From: CAYNST01 sp964399955
GTDB taxonomy: Bacteria; Pseudomonadota; Gammaproteobacteria; Pseudomonadales; Cellvibrionaceae
Assembly: GCA_964399955.1 (NCBI GenBank)
Contig: CAYNST010000004.1
Span: forward strand, 1-64,000
Direction of reading: 5' to 3'
Length of the DNA stretch: 64,000 bases
Below, piece after piece: positions 8,247 to 16,642 of the stretch. The position numbers were made by a program, and so were the translations under genes. The stretch's first letter is position 1, and the number at the start of each line of letters is the position of its first letter. The notes under the pieces were generated by a model, which was not told the DNA's origin, did no database searches, and was given only the letters and a program-made list of their open reading frames with translations.

Positions 8247-8987
8247 TTGGACACTAAGCACAAGCAAATGTCGAACATTGCACCGCTGGGTAAAAAACCG
8301 CAGCTGTCGTCGCAGATTGGAAAGATGTCCGAGGTGCGGTCGTTTTCTGCTGCGGAATTGGATGCCCTGAAAATCGTGCATTCTAAAGACGAGCGTTCAG
8401 TGCACCTCAAGGTCTTCCGCGATTTGCGTACACAGTTGATGAAGCGCAGCAACTGGGGAAACTTCATATGCTTGGTTACCTCTGCAGCGCCGGGGGGCGG
8501 CTCACACGTGGCGGTCAACCTGGCGGCCACCATTGCCCTGGATAAATCTAAATCTGCGGTGCTGGTAGACTGTAATATCTATTCCCCCTACGCCGAAGGC
8601 TTGCTGCCTGTGCCGGCCCAGTTTGGCCTTACGGACTTCCTGGATGATCCAACGGTGGGGGCGGAGGAGATTGTCTACGCGAGTGGTATTCCGCGGCTGC
8701 GGGTTGTGCCGTGTGGCAACAACCGTGATGGCGGTACAGAAAAACTTAACTCAATGAGGATGCGCGAGTTTTTTCACGAAGTGAAAAGCCGCTACCCCGA
8801 CCGCTACATTATAGTGGATGCGCCGGCTGCCTCGGATTATGACGCCGAGATACGTATTCTTGCCGAATTGTGCGACTTTGTACTGCTGGTGGTTCCCTAC
8901 GGGCGGATTTCCGAGGGCCAGTTGCATTCAGCCATTGAAAAAATCGGCGAGGATCATCTGGCCGGGGTGGTATACAACCAGTGTTAA
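8247..8987 (+). CDS. BY-kinase-like P-loop protein with defective Walker A (probable pseudokinase)
   Basis: Homologue of the cytoplasmic ATPase half of Wzc/CapB tyrosine autokinases, which control polymer export and length. A GGAG at 8237-8240 places the start at the TTG 8247 (246 residues); an ATG at 8268 lacks such a site. Walker A should read A-x-P-G-E-G-K-S but reads AAPGGGSHVAVNLA (80-93). The flanks align exactly, so one residue, the nucleotide-binding Lys, is missing. Walker A' (VLVDCN, D108) and Walker B (IIVDAP, D191) remain. The C-terminus ends GVVYNQC, without the tyrosine cluster that is autophosphorylated. I infer a structural or regulatory role with the Wzz-like protein encoded next. 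A sequencing error is unlikely because the frame is intact. Confidence 0.8.
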   Translation: MDTKHKQMSNIAPLGKKPQLSSQIGKMSEVRSFSAAELDALKIVHSKDERSVHLKVFRDLRTQLMKRSNWGNFICLVTSAAPGGGSHVAVNLAATIALDKSKSAVLVDCNIYSPYAEGLLPVPAQFGLTDFLDDPTVGAEEIVYASGIPRLRVVPCGNNRDGGTEKLNSMRMREFFHEVKSRYPDRYIIVDAPAASDYDAEIRILAELCDFVLLVVPYGRISEGQLHSAIEKIGEDHLAGVVYNQC

Positions 8988-9263
8988 CAGAGCTTGCTGG
9001 CCCGGATTGCGAATAATTGCAGCTATTGGGTTCGTCCGGCAACGGTGCAGATTACAGTTGAATTGTGGTCGTCGGGGCTAAAAGATGCGAGCCTGCAGCG
9101 GGATATGGCGAAGCTCCTGTGCTACACCCCTTCGGGGACTTGCCTTGCAGGTGTTTCATTCTGCTGCTGGCAGGATGCAATAAATCATAAAAGCTATGGG
9201 CAAACGCGAAAGCGAGCTTAGTAGTTACGAATCATCGACGTTGAAAACGGGGGAGTAACCGCC

Positions 9264-10784
9264 TTGGATATCCTGCAGTACATCAAAGACATCTTTGTTG
9301 CTCTTAAGGCAGAGTTGATTCGTCACCGAGGCCTGGCTGCGCTTTTGTTTGCATCCGTTTTCGCGGCAGTTTTGTTTCTGTCGGTCAAGTGGCCTAAACA
9401 CTATGTGTCCCATGCTGCGGTGGTCATGGACGTAACCAACGTCATCGCCCCGCTAGTGCGAGGAGCGGCTGACGCCGGCTCTGCCAATCAGAATGAGAAA
9501 GTGCAGGACGTCATGACATCCCGGCGGATCCTTGAGCAGGTTCTGAACCGGATAGAGCCCAATATGGAGCAGTTGGAGCCTCAGGAAGTGGAAATGCGCA
9601 TAGCCGATTTCCGTGCAGGCCTCATGATAACCACCCTGGACCGACGCAATATTACCCAGGTGTCTTACCGGGCACCAACAGCGGATCAGGCCTACGATAC
9701 GCTTGCTGCTCTGGTCGAGATCTTCATTGAAGACCGCATGGCCGCCAGAACCCGCGACAGTAAAGATGCGCACAGCTTTTTAAGCGACCGGGTGGTCAGG
9801 TACAAGCGCCTGCTGGAAGAAGCAGAGGAGCGGCTGACGCAGTTCAAGGCCCGCAACGTTGACGCCAACGAGGCAACGGTGCGCGGGCGCATTAACGATT
9901 TGACGTCTGAGATACAAAATCTGAAGCTGTCAATCAACGAAACGGAAGAGCGGATCCGAATTACGCGCACTCAGTTGGCCGAGGAAAGCCGTTATCTGGA
10001 ATCCCGGCAAAAGATGCTGGCGCTGGAGGAGCGCCGGCTGGCGTTGAACTCGCAGATAGATCAGTTGCGCCTCCTGTACCAGGATAACTACCCTGACATC
10101 GTCAGCTTGAAGGCCCAGGTTGACGAGATTGACTGGGCTATCGCCAAAATTCGGTCGGAGCGCGGCTGGGAATCCATGCAAATGTCGGAGCTGCCGCTGT
10201 TTGAGGAATTGCGCAAGCAGTTGTCTACTGCCGAAGTCAGTGTGCAGACACAAAAACGACGCCTGACAGCATTAACCAATCTGCTTCAGCAGGAGTACGC
10301 CATGGCCGACAAAGTGTCTGCAGTACAGGCGGAGCTGACGGACCTCACGCGCGATTACAACGTTACCAAAAAGGTCTATGAAGATATGCTGGCCCGCCGT
10401 GAAAACGCCAATTTGAGCCTGGCGTTACAGGAGGAAGGGCAGGGTGAGACCTACCGGCTGATTGAACCGCCAACCTATCCGCTGAAACCCGCTGGCATCC
10501 CGGCATTCTTTATTTACTTGTCTGCACCCTTCTTGGCATTGGCGGCACCGGTAGGTCTTGCCTTGGCCTATATCATTGTGGACCCGAGAATCCGCTCGTA
10601 CACCGTACTGTCGCAGAAGCTGCCCGAGAATGTTCACCTACTGGGGTACGTCCCGCACAGGGGCAGCCCCTTGGGGCGCAGGCTGTTGCGCAAAGATATG
10701 CTGATGCTGGTCACCTTGGCCATCATCCTTATGGCGCTTTATGTTTACGCCTTTATCAATTACGGCCCACAGCTGCTGTTCTGA
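9264..10784 (+). CDS. Wzz/GumC-type polysaccharide chain-length determinant
   Basis: Inner-membrane polysaccharide co-polymerase of 506 residues. The TTG start at 9264 is preceded by GGGGGAG with 9-base spacing. A first membrane segment (about 27-45, LAALLFASVFAAVLFLSV) is followed by a Wzz domain, a long periplasmic coiled-coil (about 165-390, rich in EERLTQFKAR-type heptads), the Pro-rich PLKPAGIP motif and a second membrane segment (about 413-437). Unusually, a third hydrophobic segment closes the protein (LVTLAIILMALYVYAFI). It has no kinase domain; that is the separate gene upstream. The arrangement resembles the XrtA/PEP-CTERM chain-length proteins. A 276-base gap separates it from the kinase-like gene. 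Confidence 0.88.
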   Translation: MDILQYIKDIFVALKAELIRHRGLAALLFASVFAAVLFLSVKWPKHYVSHAAVVMDVTNVIAPLVRGAADAGSANQNEKVQDVMTSRRILEQVLNRIEPNMEQLEPQEVEMRIADFRAGLMITTLDRRNITQVSYRAPTADQAYDTLAALVEIFIEDRMAARTRDSKDAHSFLSDRVVRYKRLLEEAEERLTQFKARNVDANEATVRGRINDLTSEIQNLKLSINETEERIRITRTQLAEESRYLESRQKMLALEERRLALNSQIDQLRLLYQDNYPDIVSLKAQVDEIDWAIAKIRSERGWESMQMSELPLFEELRKQLSTAEVSVQTQKRRLTALTNLLQQEYAMADKVSAVQAELTDLTRDYNVTKKVYEDMLARRENANLSLALQEEGQGETYRLIEPPTYPLKPAGIPAFFIYLSAPFLALAAPVGLALAYIIVDPRIRSYTVLSQKLPENVHLLGYVPHRGSPLGRRLLRKDMLMLVTLAIILMALYVYAFINYGPQLLF

Positions 10785-10805
10785 TGCAGCCAGGCAACCG
10801 GCGCA

Positions 10806-11705
10806 TCAGCGCTGGTTGCTTATTCCCCTCTCGGTCACCAGCGCATGGTAAAAACCCACCATCCACAATATGCCCGCTACTACCAGTGGTGGCACCAGGC
10901 CCACTGTTACCAGTCGATTTCTATTTGACTGAAAACGCAGGTGCCTGAGGATCATTCTTAACGTCTTGGCCGCAGCAATAAAGGGCAGTAAAAAGAAGAA
11001 CAACAGTTTTTTCAGTGGCGTCATGGTGGGCTTGTAGCGAATGTAATACAAATTCTGACCGTTGATATAGACTTTGCGCAAAACCTTGGGGAGCGGTGAG
11101 TCCTGGGTTTGATAGCCGAGCACTTCGGGGCAGAAATACAACTTGTGACCTTTGTTTTTTAAGCGCTCTGTCAGTTCGGTGTCCTGCATGCGGGGGATGT
11201 CTTTAAACCCCCCCTCAGACAGAAACAAATCCTTTTTGAAGCACATCAACGCCGAACTCAGGTTGTTGCGTTCGCAAAAGGGCCTGTGCGCCTGGGATTC
11301 GTGGTTGAAAAAGTAGTGCTCAAGGTATGCAGCCATGTCGCTGTGGGTGGATGTGTTAAGCTCCAAGGCGCCGCCGAAGATGTCGCAACCTTTCTGATAA
11401 TAACGCCATGCTGCGTCCAAAGCGCCGGGACTTAGCTCCACATCGGCATCTATAAATACCAGCAACTCGCCCTGCGCCAAGTTCGCCCCAACGTTGCGGC
11501 CTGCGCCGGGGTTGAAACGCACGGCCTGGTGATGGTAAGAGACCTTATCGAACGAATCCGCAATGTGTTTAACCCGATCATGTTCCGAGCAGTCTATGAC
11601 CAGAACCTCGTAGTCCAGGGCGGTTTGTTGTTGCCGCAGTCGGTCAAGAGTTCGGTGGATGGTGTCTTGGGTATTGAACGATGGGATCACAACCGATACG
11701 TGCAT
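10806..11705 (-). CDS. Family 2 glycosyltransferase with C-terminal membrane segments
   Basis: Predicted inverting GT-A glycosyltransferase of 299 residues acting on the polymer repeat unit at the inner membrane. Residues 1-100 carry the GT2 nucleotide-sugar site: SVVIPSFNTQDTI, EVLVIDCSEHD, then GRNVGANLAQGELLVFIDAD with the DxD-type metal site (DADVE). The acceptor region has RMQDTELTERLKNKG. Two hydrophobic stretches follow (LLFFFLLPFIAAAK and LVPPLVVAGILWMVGFYHAL). It lies 3 bases behind the GT4 gene in the same minus-strand pair and reads towards the chain-length gene. Sugar specificity cannot be told. Confidence 0.85.
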   Translation of the reverse strand: MHVSVVIPSFNTQDTIHRTLDRLRQQQTALDYEVLVIDCSEHDRVKHIADSFDKVSYHHQAVRFNPGAGRNVGANLAQGELLVFIDADVELSPGALDAAWRYYQKGCDIFGGALELNTSTHSDMAAYLEHYFFNHESQAHRPFCERNNLSSALMCFKKDLFLSEGGFKDIPRMQDTELTERLKNKGHKLYFCPEVLGYQTQDSPLPKVLRKVYINGQNLYYIRYKPTMTPLKKLLFFFLLPFIAAAKTLRMILRHLRFQSNRNRLVTVGLVPPLVVAGILWMVGFYHALVTERGISNQR

Positions 11706-11708
11706 AAA

Positions 11709-12929
11709 CTAGGGGTCCGAGTGGTATCGTTTGAACAGATCAAGGCGCTGCTCTGCGACTACGTCAATATTGAAGGTGTCTTCGATCAACCTGCGGGCAT
11801 TTGCAATCTGTTGCGGGCAGGGATTTTGCAAAAAATCTGTAATCGCACTGGCAATGCTTTGAGGGTCCTTTTCTGCTGTGAGCTGACCGGTCTCGCCGGA
11901 GCGGACGATTTCCGGAATACCCGAGTGGGCTGAGGCAATCACAGGCACACCGGACGCCATGGCTTCCATAATAACCACAGGCAGACCTTCCATTTCTCCT
12001 GAGGCACTGGTCACCGATGGGACAATGACCAAATCGGCTTCGCCCATCTCTTGGCGGACAAAGTCGGTGCCTTTCTGACCAAGAAATGTGACAAGCTGGT
12101 TCAAGTCTAGCTGCTCGGCCAGAGATTTGAGTTGGCTTGCGAGCTGGCCGTCGCCTATCAGTGCCAGATTGAACGATATACCCCGGTTTTTAAGGATATG
12201 AGCGGCTTCAATCAAGTAATGAAAGCCTTTCTTTTCTACGAATCGCCCCACCGCCAGCAGGCGAGCGGGCGAGTGAACCTGGTAGGCAGACGCCAAACGG
12301 TAGGTAAAATCCTGTAAATCCATGCCGCAGCGCACAATGTGAGATTTTTGGCGGCAGGGTTCGATGGCATCAAAGTATTCTATGTTGTAATTGGATATCA
12401 TTAGCAAGAACTGCGCTTGCTTGAGCTTCTGATGTACACCAAGCGTGTGGGGGGTGCGAAATTCGCCGGCGGAGTGAGCCGTTACGCTGAAAGGAAGCTG
12501 CGCGTGGTGTGCGGCGTACATGGCTATGGACGCCGACACATTCATGAAGTGGGCGTGTATATGGGTGACCCGGTCGGCCAAGGCTTGCTCGCCAACACCG
12601 GCGGCGATGACATAGTGGTATACCATCTTGGCGCGGCGCTTGATGCCAAATTCGGGGCTGCCAAATGCGCTAAATAGACCGCGTAGATAGTGCACAGGAG
12701 AACGGCGCAGCGATTTGGCATTGCACTTGAGGGTGTACGCCCAACTCAAGGGGTAGAGGTAACAGGTTTGAGCCACCAGGTCAGCTGCGTCCGACGCAAG
12801 GTTATTGCTGTCCTTACGTATGCCATACAGCGTCAAGTCCAGGCCCAAGCCCCGCAGCGCACGGATTTCCCGACGAATGAACGTGTGCGACTGAGTGCCG
12901 AAGCAGGTGGTTAGATAAGCTATTTTCAT
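11709..12929 (-). CDS. Family 4 glycosyltransferase (GT-B)
   Basis: Predicted retaining glycosyltransferase of 406 residues. The ATG ending at 12929 gives the normal GT4 N-terminus MKIAYLTTCFGTQSHTFIRR; a GTG 36 bases upstream would add 12 residues of unlikely sequence. The donor-binding half has LLAVGRFVEKKGFHYLIEA, then GDGQLASQLKSLAEQL, VTFLGQKGTDFV and the E-x7-E region EGLPVVIMEAMASGVPVIAS. It forms a two-gene transcription unit with the GT2 gene and is divergent from the next GT2 gene across the assembly gap at 13036-13135, which probably covers their promoters. Confidence 0.87.
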   Translation of the reverse strand: MKIAYLTTCFGTQSHTFIRREIRALRGLGLDLTLYGIRKDSNNLASDAADLVAQTCYLYPLSWAYTLKCNAKSLRRSPVHYLRGLFSAFGSPEFGIKRRAKMVYHYVIAAGVGEQALADRVTHIHAHFMNVSASIAMYAAHHAQLPFSVTAHSAGEFRTPHTLGVHQKLKQAQFLLMISNYNIEYFDAIEPCRQKSHIVRCGMDLQDFTYRLASAYQVHSPARLLAVGRFVEKKGFHYLIEAAHILKNRGISFNLALIGDGQLASQLKSLAEQLDLNQLVTFLGQKGTDFVRQEMGEADLVIVPSVTSASGEMEGLPVVIMEAMASGVPVIASAHSGIPEIVRSGETGQLTAEKDPQSIASAITDFLQNPCPQQIANARRLIEDTFNIDVVAEQRLDLFKRYHSDP

Positions 12930-13035
12930 AATCAGACTGATTGAAAAGGCGGTAAAGTTTAGCACGGTGCAAGAGGAAAGAAGCAGCGTGTCGGGCTTGT
13001 TAGGGTTGTTATTACCACTGTGATACGATTGCCGG

Positions 13036-13135
13036 NNNNNNNNNNNNNNNNNNNNNNNNNNNNNNNNNNNNNNNNNNNNNNNNNNNNNNNNNNNNNNNNN
13101 NNNNNNNNNNNNNNNNNNNNNNNNNNNNNNNNNNN
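13036..13135. other. Assembly gap (100 N)
   Basis: A run of exactly 100 N, the usual placeholder for a gap of unknown length. It lies between two divergent glycosyltransferase genes in the polysaccharide locus, so missing promoters or even missing genes cannot be excluded. Confidence 0.99.
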
Positions 13136-13153
13136 AGGTTACAACCCATAACT

Positions 13154-14119
13154 ATGACTTCCATTGTTGGTATTTCGATCGTCAACTATAAAACGGCACC
13201 CCTGGTCAAGGAGTGTCTTGCCTCCATGGCCAATGACAACCGCACTCATGAGAACACAAGAATCGTCGTTGTCGACAACGACTCCGGCGACGGTTCAGCC
13301 GAAGAACTGACCCGATACGTGTCAGAAAACGGATGGAACGACTGGATAGAGGTGGTTCCGGCCGGCAGAAACGGGGGGTTTTCCTATGGGAATAATATCG
13401 CCTTCAAGCGCTTGTGCGAAAAAAACTGTGACTATTTGTGGCTTGTCAATCCGGATACGCAACTCCTGCCCGGGGCCTGTGAAGCACTTGTTGCTGCACT
13501 TGAGGGGGACGCCACAGTCGGGGCGGTGGGAAGCCGGCTGGAGGATGTGGACGGTACACCGCAAATAGCCGCCTTCAACTTCCCAACGCCCTTCGGTGAG
13601 TTCGTGAACACATCGGGGATAGGTTTGGTCTACCGGAGATTTCCCGAGCGGGTTGTACCTCGACCACTGCCCGATCAGCCTGTTGCAGTAGATTGGGTCG
13701 CGGGGGCTTCGATGATGCTGAGCCGCAAGGTGGTGGACCGCATTGGCCTGATGGATGAAAAGTACTTTCTGTATTTTGAAGAGGTTGATTATTGTATTGC
13801 CATCAGGAAAGCTGGCTTCAAAATCATGTACATCCCTGAAAGCCGGGTCATTCATCATGTTGGAGCGGCTACGGGCATATCCGATACCCGCAAGCAGGCA
13901 CCAAGACGGCCTGTGTACTGGTTTGAATCACGTCAGCGGTTCTTCCAGAAAAACTACGGGCTTCCCCGGACGTTACTCGCAGACGGGTTCTGGGTTGTCG
14001 CCTACTCTGTAAAACGGCTGAAAGATTCGGTGCAGAGAAGGGAGTGTCTGGACCCTCCATTTTTCCTCCGCGACTTCATTCGTCATTCTTCTTTCTTTAG
14101 GGGGAGGGCGTCACAATGA
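13154..14119 (+). CDS. Family 2 glycosyltransferase (rhamnosyltransferase/WbbL-like)
   Basis: A 321-residue GT-A enzyme. It starts with GISIVNYKTAPLVKECLASM, then VVVDNDSGDGSAEEL, GRNGGFSYGNNIAF and YLWLVNPDTQLLPGA (metal site DTQ region). The acceptor segment MDEKYFLYFEEVDYCIAIRK plus IHHVGAATG is characteristic of the WbbL/rhamnosyl-like branch of GT2. Its stop codon overlaps the start of the next gene (ATGA at 14116-14119), so the two are translationally coupled. Sugar specificity is inferred only at branch level. Confidence 0.87.
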   Translation: MTSIVGISIVNYKTAPLVKECLASMANDNRTHENTRIVVVDNDSGDGSAEELTRYVSENGWNDWIEVVPAGRNGGFSYGNNIAFKRLCEKNCDYLWLVNPDTQLLPGACEALVAALEGDATVGAVGSRLEDVDGTPQIAAFNFPTPFGEFVNTSGIGLVYRRFPERVVPRPLPDQPVAVDWVAGASMMLSRKVVDRIGLMDEKYFLYFEEVDYCIAIRKAGFKIMYIPESRVIHHVGAATGISDTRKQAPRRPVYWFESRQRFFQKNYGLPRTLLADGFWVVAYSVKRLKDSVQRRECLDPPFFLRDFIRHSSFFRGRASQ

Positions 14120-14637
14120 GCCCTGGGCTTTGGGCGCTCATTAAGGAGGATTGGGAGGCCAACGGCAAGGACTGGAGCAAGCCCGGATTCCGAGCTTTGG
14201 CGGTTTACAGATTTGGGGTTTGGCGTATGTCAATTCGCAGCAAACTGCTGCGAGCGCCGTTCAGTTTCATCTATCGCTGGTGCTTTCGTCGGGTCCGCAA
14301 CCGATATGGCATAGAATTTCCATACAGTATCCAGGCTGGACGTCGAATCGTGATCGAGCACCAGAGCGCCATAGTTGTTCACGGCAACGTCGTGATGGGA
14401 GACGGCTGCATCATTCGCCAGGGGGTGACAATAGGCAACCGGCACCCGGCGGACCCCTTCACCGCCCCGGTACTGGGGCAAGGGGTCAACGTTGGCGCTG
14501 GAGCCAAGCTCATAGGCGGCATACGTATAGGCGACTTCGCAAACATTGGCGCCAATGCGGTTGTTGTAAAAGATGTGCCGCCAGGCGTGACGGTAGTAGG
14601 AATACCCGCACGGCCAATTGGCAAAGCATCAATGTAA
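14116..14637 (+). CDS. Serine-acetyltransferase-like hexapeptide acyltransferase
   Basis: A 173-residue left-handed beta-helix acyltransferase. The N-terminal helices (ALIKEDWEANGKDW, RALAVYRFGVWRM) resemble the CysE-like acyltransferases found in capsule and colanic-acid loci. Hexapeptide repeats run from about 80 to 165 (IVIEHQSAIVVHGNVVMGDG and IGGIRIGDFANIGANAVVVK). The catalytic-type His in IGNRHP is present. It ends VVGIPARPIG. In this context it more likely O-acetylates a sugar of the repeat unit than serine. It overlaps the GT2 gene by 4 bases. Confidence 0.83.
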   Translation: MSPGLWALIKEDWEANGKDWSKPGFRALAVYRFGVWRMSIRSKLLRAPFSFIYRWCFRRVRNRYGIEFPYSIQAGRRIVIEHQSAIVVHGNVVMGDGCIIRQGVTIGNRHPADPFTAPVLGQGVNVGAGAKLIGGIRIGDFANIGANAVVVKDVPPGVTVVGIPARPIGKASM

Positions 14638-14743
14638 AAATGGCGAAATTTAGAAGATTTGGGTGCGGGGGACCTCTCCTGTGCCGGTCGACAAGGGGTC
14701 GGCCGACATTAACCGGTGGGATCAACTATCGAAAGACTGCGGG

Positions 14744-15916
14744 ATGAATATGAGACTTGCACAGTTGTACGCGCAAATTGGCAGCCACTTCAGTGTGAAA
14801 AACGCCATCAACAAAATGTACTTTGGGCGTCCCTTTCCTGAAAACTGCCAAAAGTTGCTGTTTCTCTACGAGTCTGACAACTCCATAGCCTTCAGCCAGG
14901 CGTTCCCCTTCCTGTATTACTCGCGGGAGATTTGTGAGCAATACAATATCTGCGTACGCACGGTCTCCCGGGACGATTTTGAAAGTTCCCGATACAGAGA
15001 CTACAGCGATATCGACATTATCTGCTTCCAAAGCTCTTTTACAATGGACGAAGCAGAGCTGGACGGCTTCATTAAAAAAGCCCGCTTCAAAAGCCCTAAC
15101 GCGCGTTTGGTCTACTTCGACTGGTTTGCGCCTTTGGACCTCCGCTTGGCCAGCCTGCTGAATGAGCGCGTTGACTGTTATGTGAAGAAGCAGGTATTCA
15201 GCGATCTGGACCGGTATCGCCAACCAACCATGGGCGATACAAATTTGATGGATTACTACGGCAAGATGTTTGGCTTGGAGTATCCCCAACAATATTTCCC
15301 GGTCCCGGAGGGGTTTTTCAGGAAGCTCTTGCTGGGACCGGGGTTCTTCACCGCCGACTTTATGCTGGCGCAGTTTCATGGTGCCCAGCCGCCTCTGGCA
15401 GGGCGGCAGCAATCTATAGATGTCCACGCTCGGCTGGGGGCCAATGGCAGCGACTGGTACACGCGCATGCGCAAGCTGTCGTTGGATGCGGTATCGGCAA
15501 TCCCCGGTATTGAAACCGTGACAACGACAGGCATTCAGCAAAAGAAGTATTTGGCCGAGCTGGCAGATTCCAAAATTTGCTTTAGCCCCTTTGGTTACGG
15601 GGAGGTCTGCTGGCGTGATTACGAAGCCGTCATGTGCGGCAGCCTGTTGTTCAAGCCGGATATGCAACATATTCGCACAGAGCCGAACATCTTCGTCAAC
15701 GGAGAGACTTATGTTGCGCTTCGCTGGGATTTCTCCGATCTGGAAGAAAAAGTTAAATACTATCTGGAGAACGAGAGCGAGCGGCAGAGAATCACCCAAA
15801 ACGCGTTTGAACTGGTGCAATCTTATTTGGCAGAAAAGCGCTTTCTGAAGCAGATGAAGCCGCTTTTTACGCTTGCGGCCACTAAAGCCCAGTTGTCGCG
15901 CAATATGGTTGCTTAA
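14744..15916 (+). CDS. GT-B glycosyltransferase, group 1-like
   Basis: A 390-residue protein whose C-terminal half looks like a GT-B donor domain: KKYLAELADSKICFSPFGYG, then CWRDYEAVMCGSLLFKPDM with the conserved Glu, and a closing FSDLEEKVKYYLENESERQR helix. The N-terminal half (LFLYESDNSIAFSQAFPFLY, DIDIICFQSSF) is diverged and I cannot place it in a CAZy family. I chose the ATG at 14744; a GTG at 14663 would add 27 residues of poor quality, and ATG 14750 is also possible. It is probably the third gene of the 13154-15916 operon. Function as a glycosyltransferase is inferred from the C-terminal half and the neighbours. Confidence 0.72.
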   Translation: MNMRLAQLYAQIGSHFSVKNAINKMYFGRPFPENCQKLLFLYESDNSIAFSQAFPFLYYSREICEQYNICVRTVSRDDFESSRYRDYSDIDIICFQSSFTMDEAELDGFIKKARFKSPNARLVYFDWFAPLDLRLASLLNERVDCYVKKQVFSDLDRYRQPTMGDTNLMDYYGKMFGLEYPQQYFPVPEGFFRKLLLGPGFFTADFMLAQFHGAQPPLAGRQQSIDVHARLGANGSDWYTRMRKLSLDAVSAIPGIETVTTTGIQQKKYLAELADSKICFSPFGYGEVCWRDYEAVMCGSLLFKPDMQHIRTEPNIFVNGETYVALRWDFSDLEEKVKYYLENESERQRITQNAFELVQSYLAEKRFLKQMKPLFTLAATKAQLSRNMVA

Positions 15917-16642
15917 TCAGAAACCGGGCGATTTATCCGGCCGTTAGGATAAACCGGTTATACCGACCGCGCAGCTGACACCGCCCCGCCCCCGGGGCTT
16001 TCAATTGCTTCCAACACCTTCCTCCCTTTTAACACGGTCTGCGCCGCTCGGCGCAGACCGCTATCCCTTGTGGCCTGGTAGTATTAAACGCCAGCATTCA
16101 TTGCTGTTCAGGCTTCACAGATGCCCGTCATCTGGATCGGAAACTCAAAATTAGCCTGGGTCTCAGCTCCCACCATGTCAAATACCCGTCACTTAGCTTC
16201 ATTGTCACCGCGACAATCTGTTGGCGAGAGTCAAAAGCTCGACGCAATTCAACGTAAAATTTCCTGGTTGAAAAGATTTAAACGCCAAAATATGTTGTGA
16301 AATACTCGTGCCTGGCTCGTTCGTCGATCAAGTTGTTTCAACCATCTGCCTAATCTTTACTCCGAAATAACCAGTGTTTGCGCACTTACCTATATAAAAA
16401 GCATAAAACGGCATTATTCCCCATTAAAGTTGTTGACATTTTGCAATTTTTAATAATTGTGGCGTGCTTTTCCTCTCGGTTTCTCATTGTTGTCCCACAC
16501 TTTATTCAAACGGGCGCTGGAGCGGTTTGGCTGGCGTTTCGACGCCGACGTAATTCCGACGGTGCGTTTTGACTTACTTATGAAGATCTACCTTCTGGCT
16601 GCTTGAAACAAGTGGCAAATCCTACCAAGTGCGGAGCGATTA
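15917..16642. other. Long intergenic region before the beta-helix lipoprotein gene
   Basis: About 725 bases, AT-richer than the neighbouring genes in its second half, with no gene I can support. It holds a perfect 11-bp hairpin (16035-16060) and, near 16433, a TTGACA followed by an AT-rich tract. That tract has no convincing -10 at the right spacing. The following gene is probably transcribed from this region. Confidence 0.5.
16035..16060. terminator. Perfect 11-bp stem-loop, possible terminator of the upstream glycosyltransferase operon
   Basis: CGGTCTGCGCC (16035-16045) pairs perfectly with GGCGCAGACCG (16050-16060) across the 4-base loop GCTC. No T run follows on the plus strand, so intrinsic termination is uncertain. 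It lies 120 bases after the stop at 15916. Confidence 0.45.

Noticed and set aside
16433..16460. TTGACA followed by an AT-rich tract as a promoter for the beta-helix gene
   Set aside because: No -10 hexamer at 16-18 base spacing was convincing; the best AT-rich hexamer lies too close to the -35.
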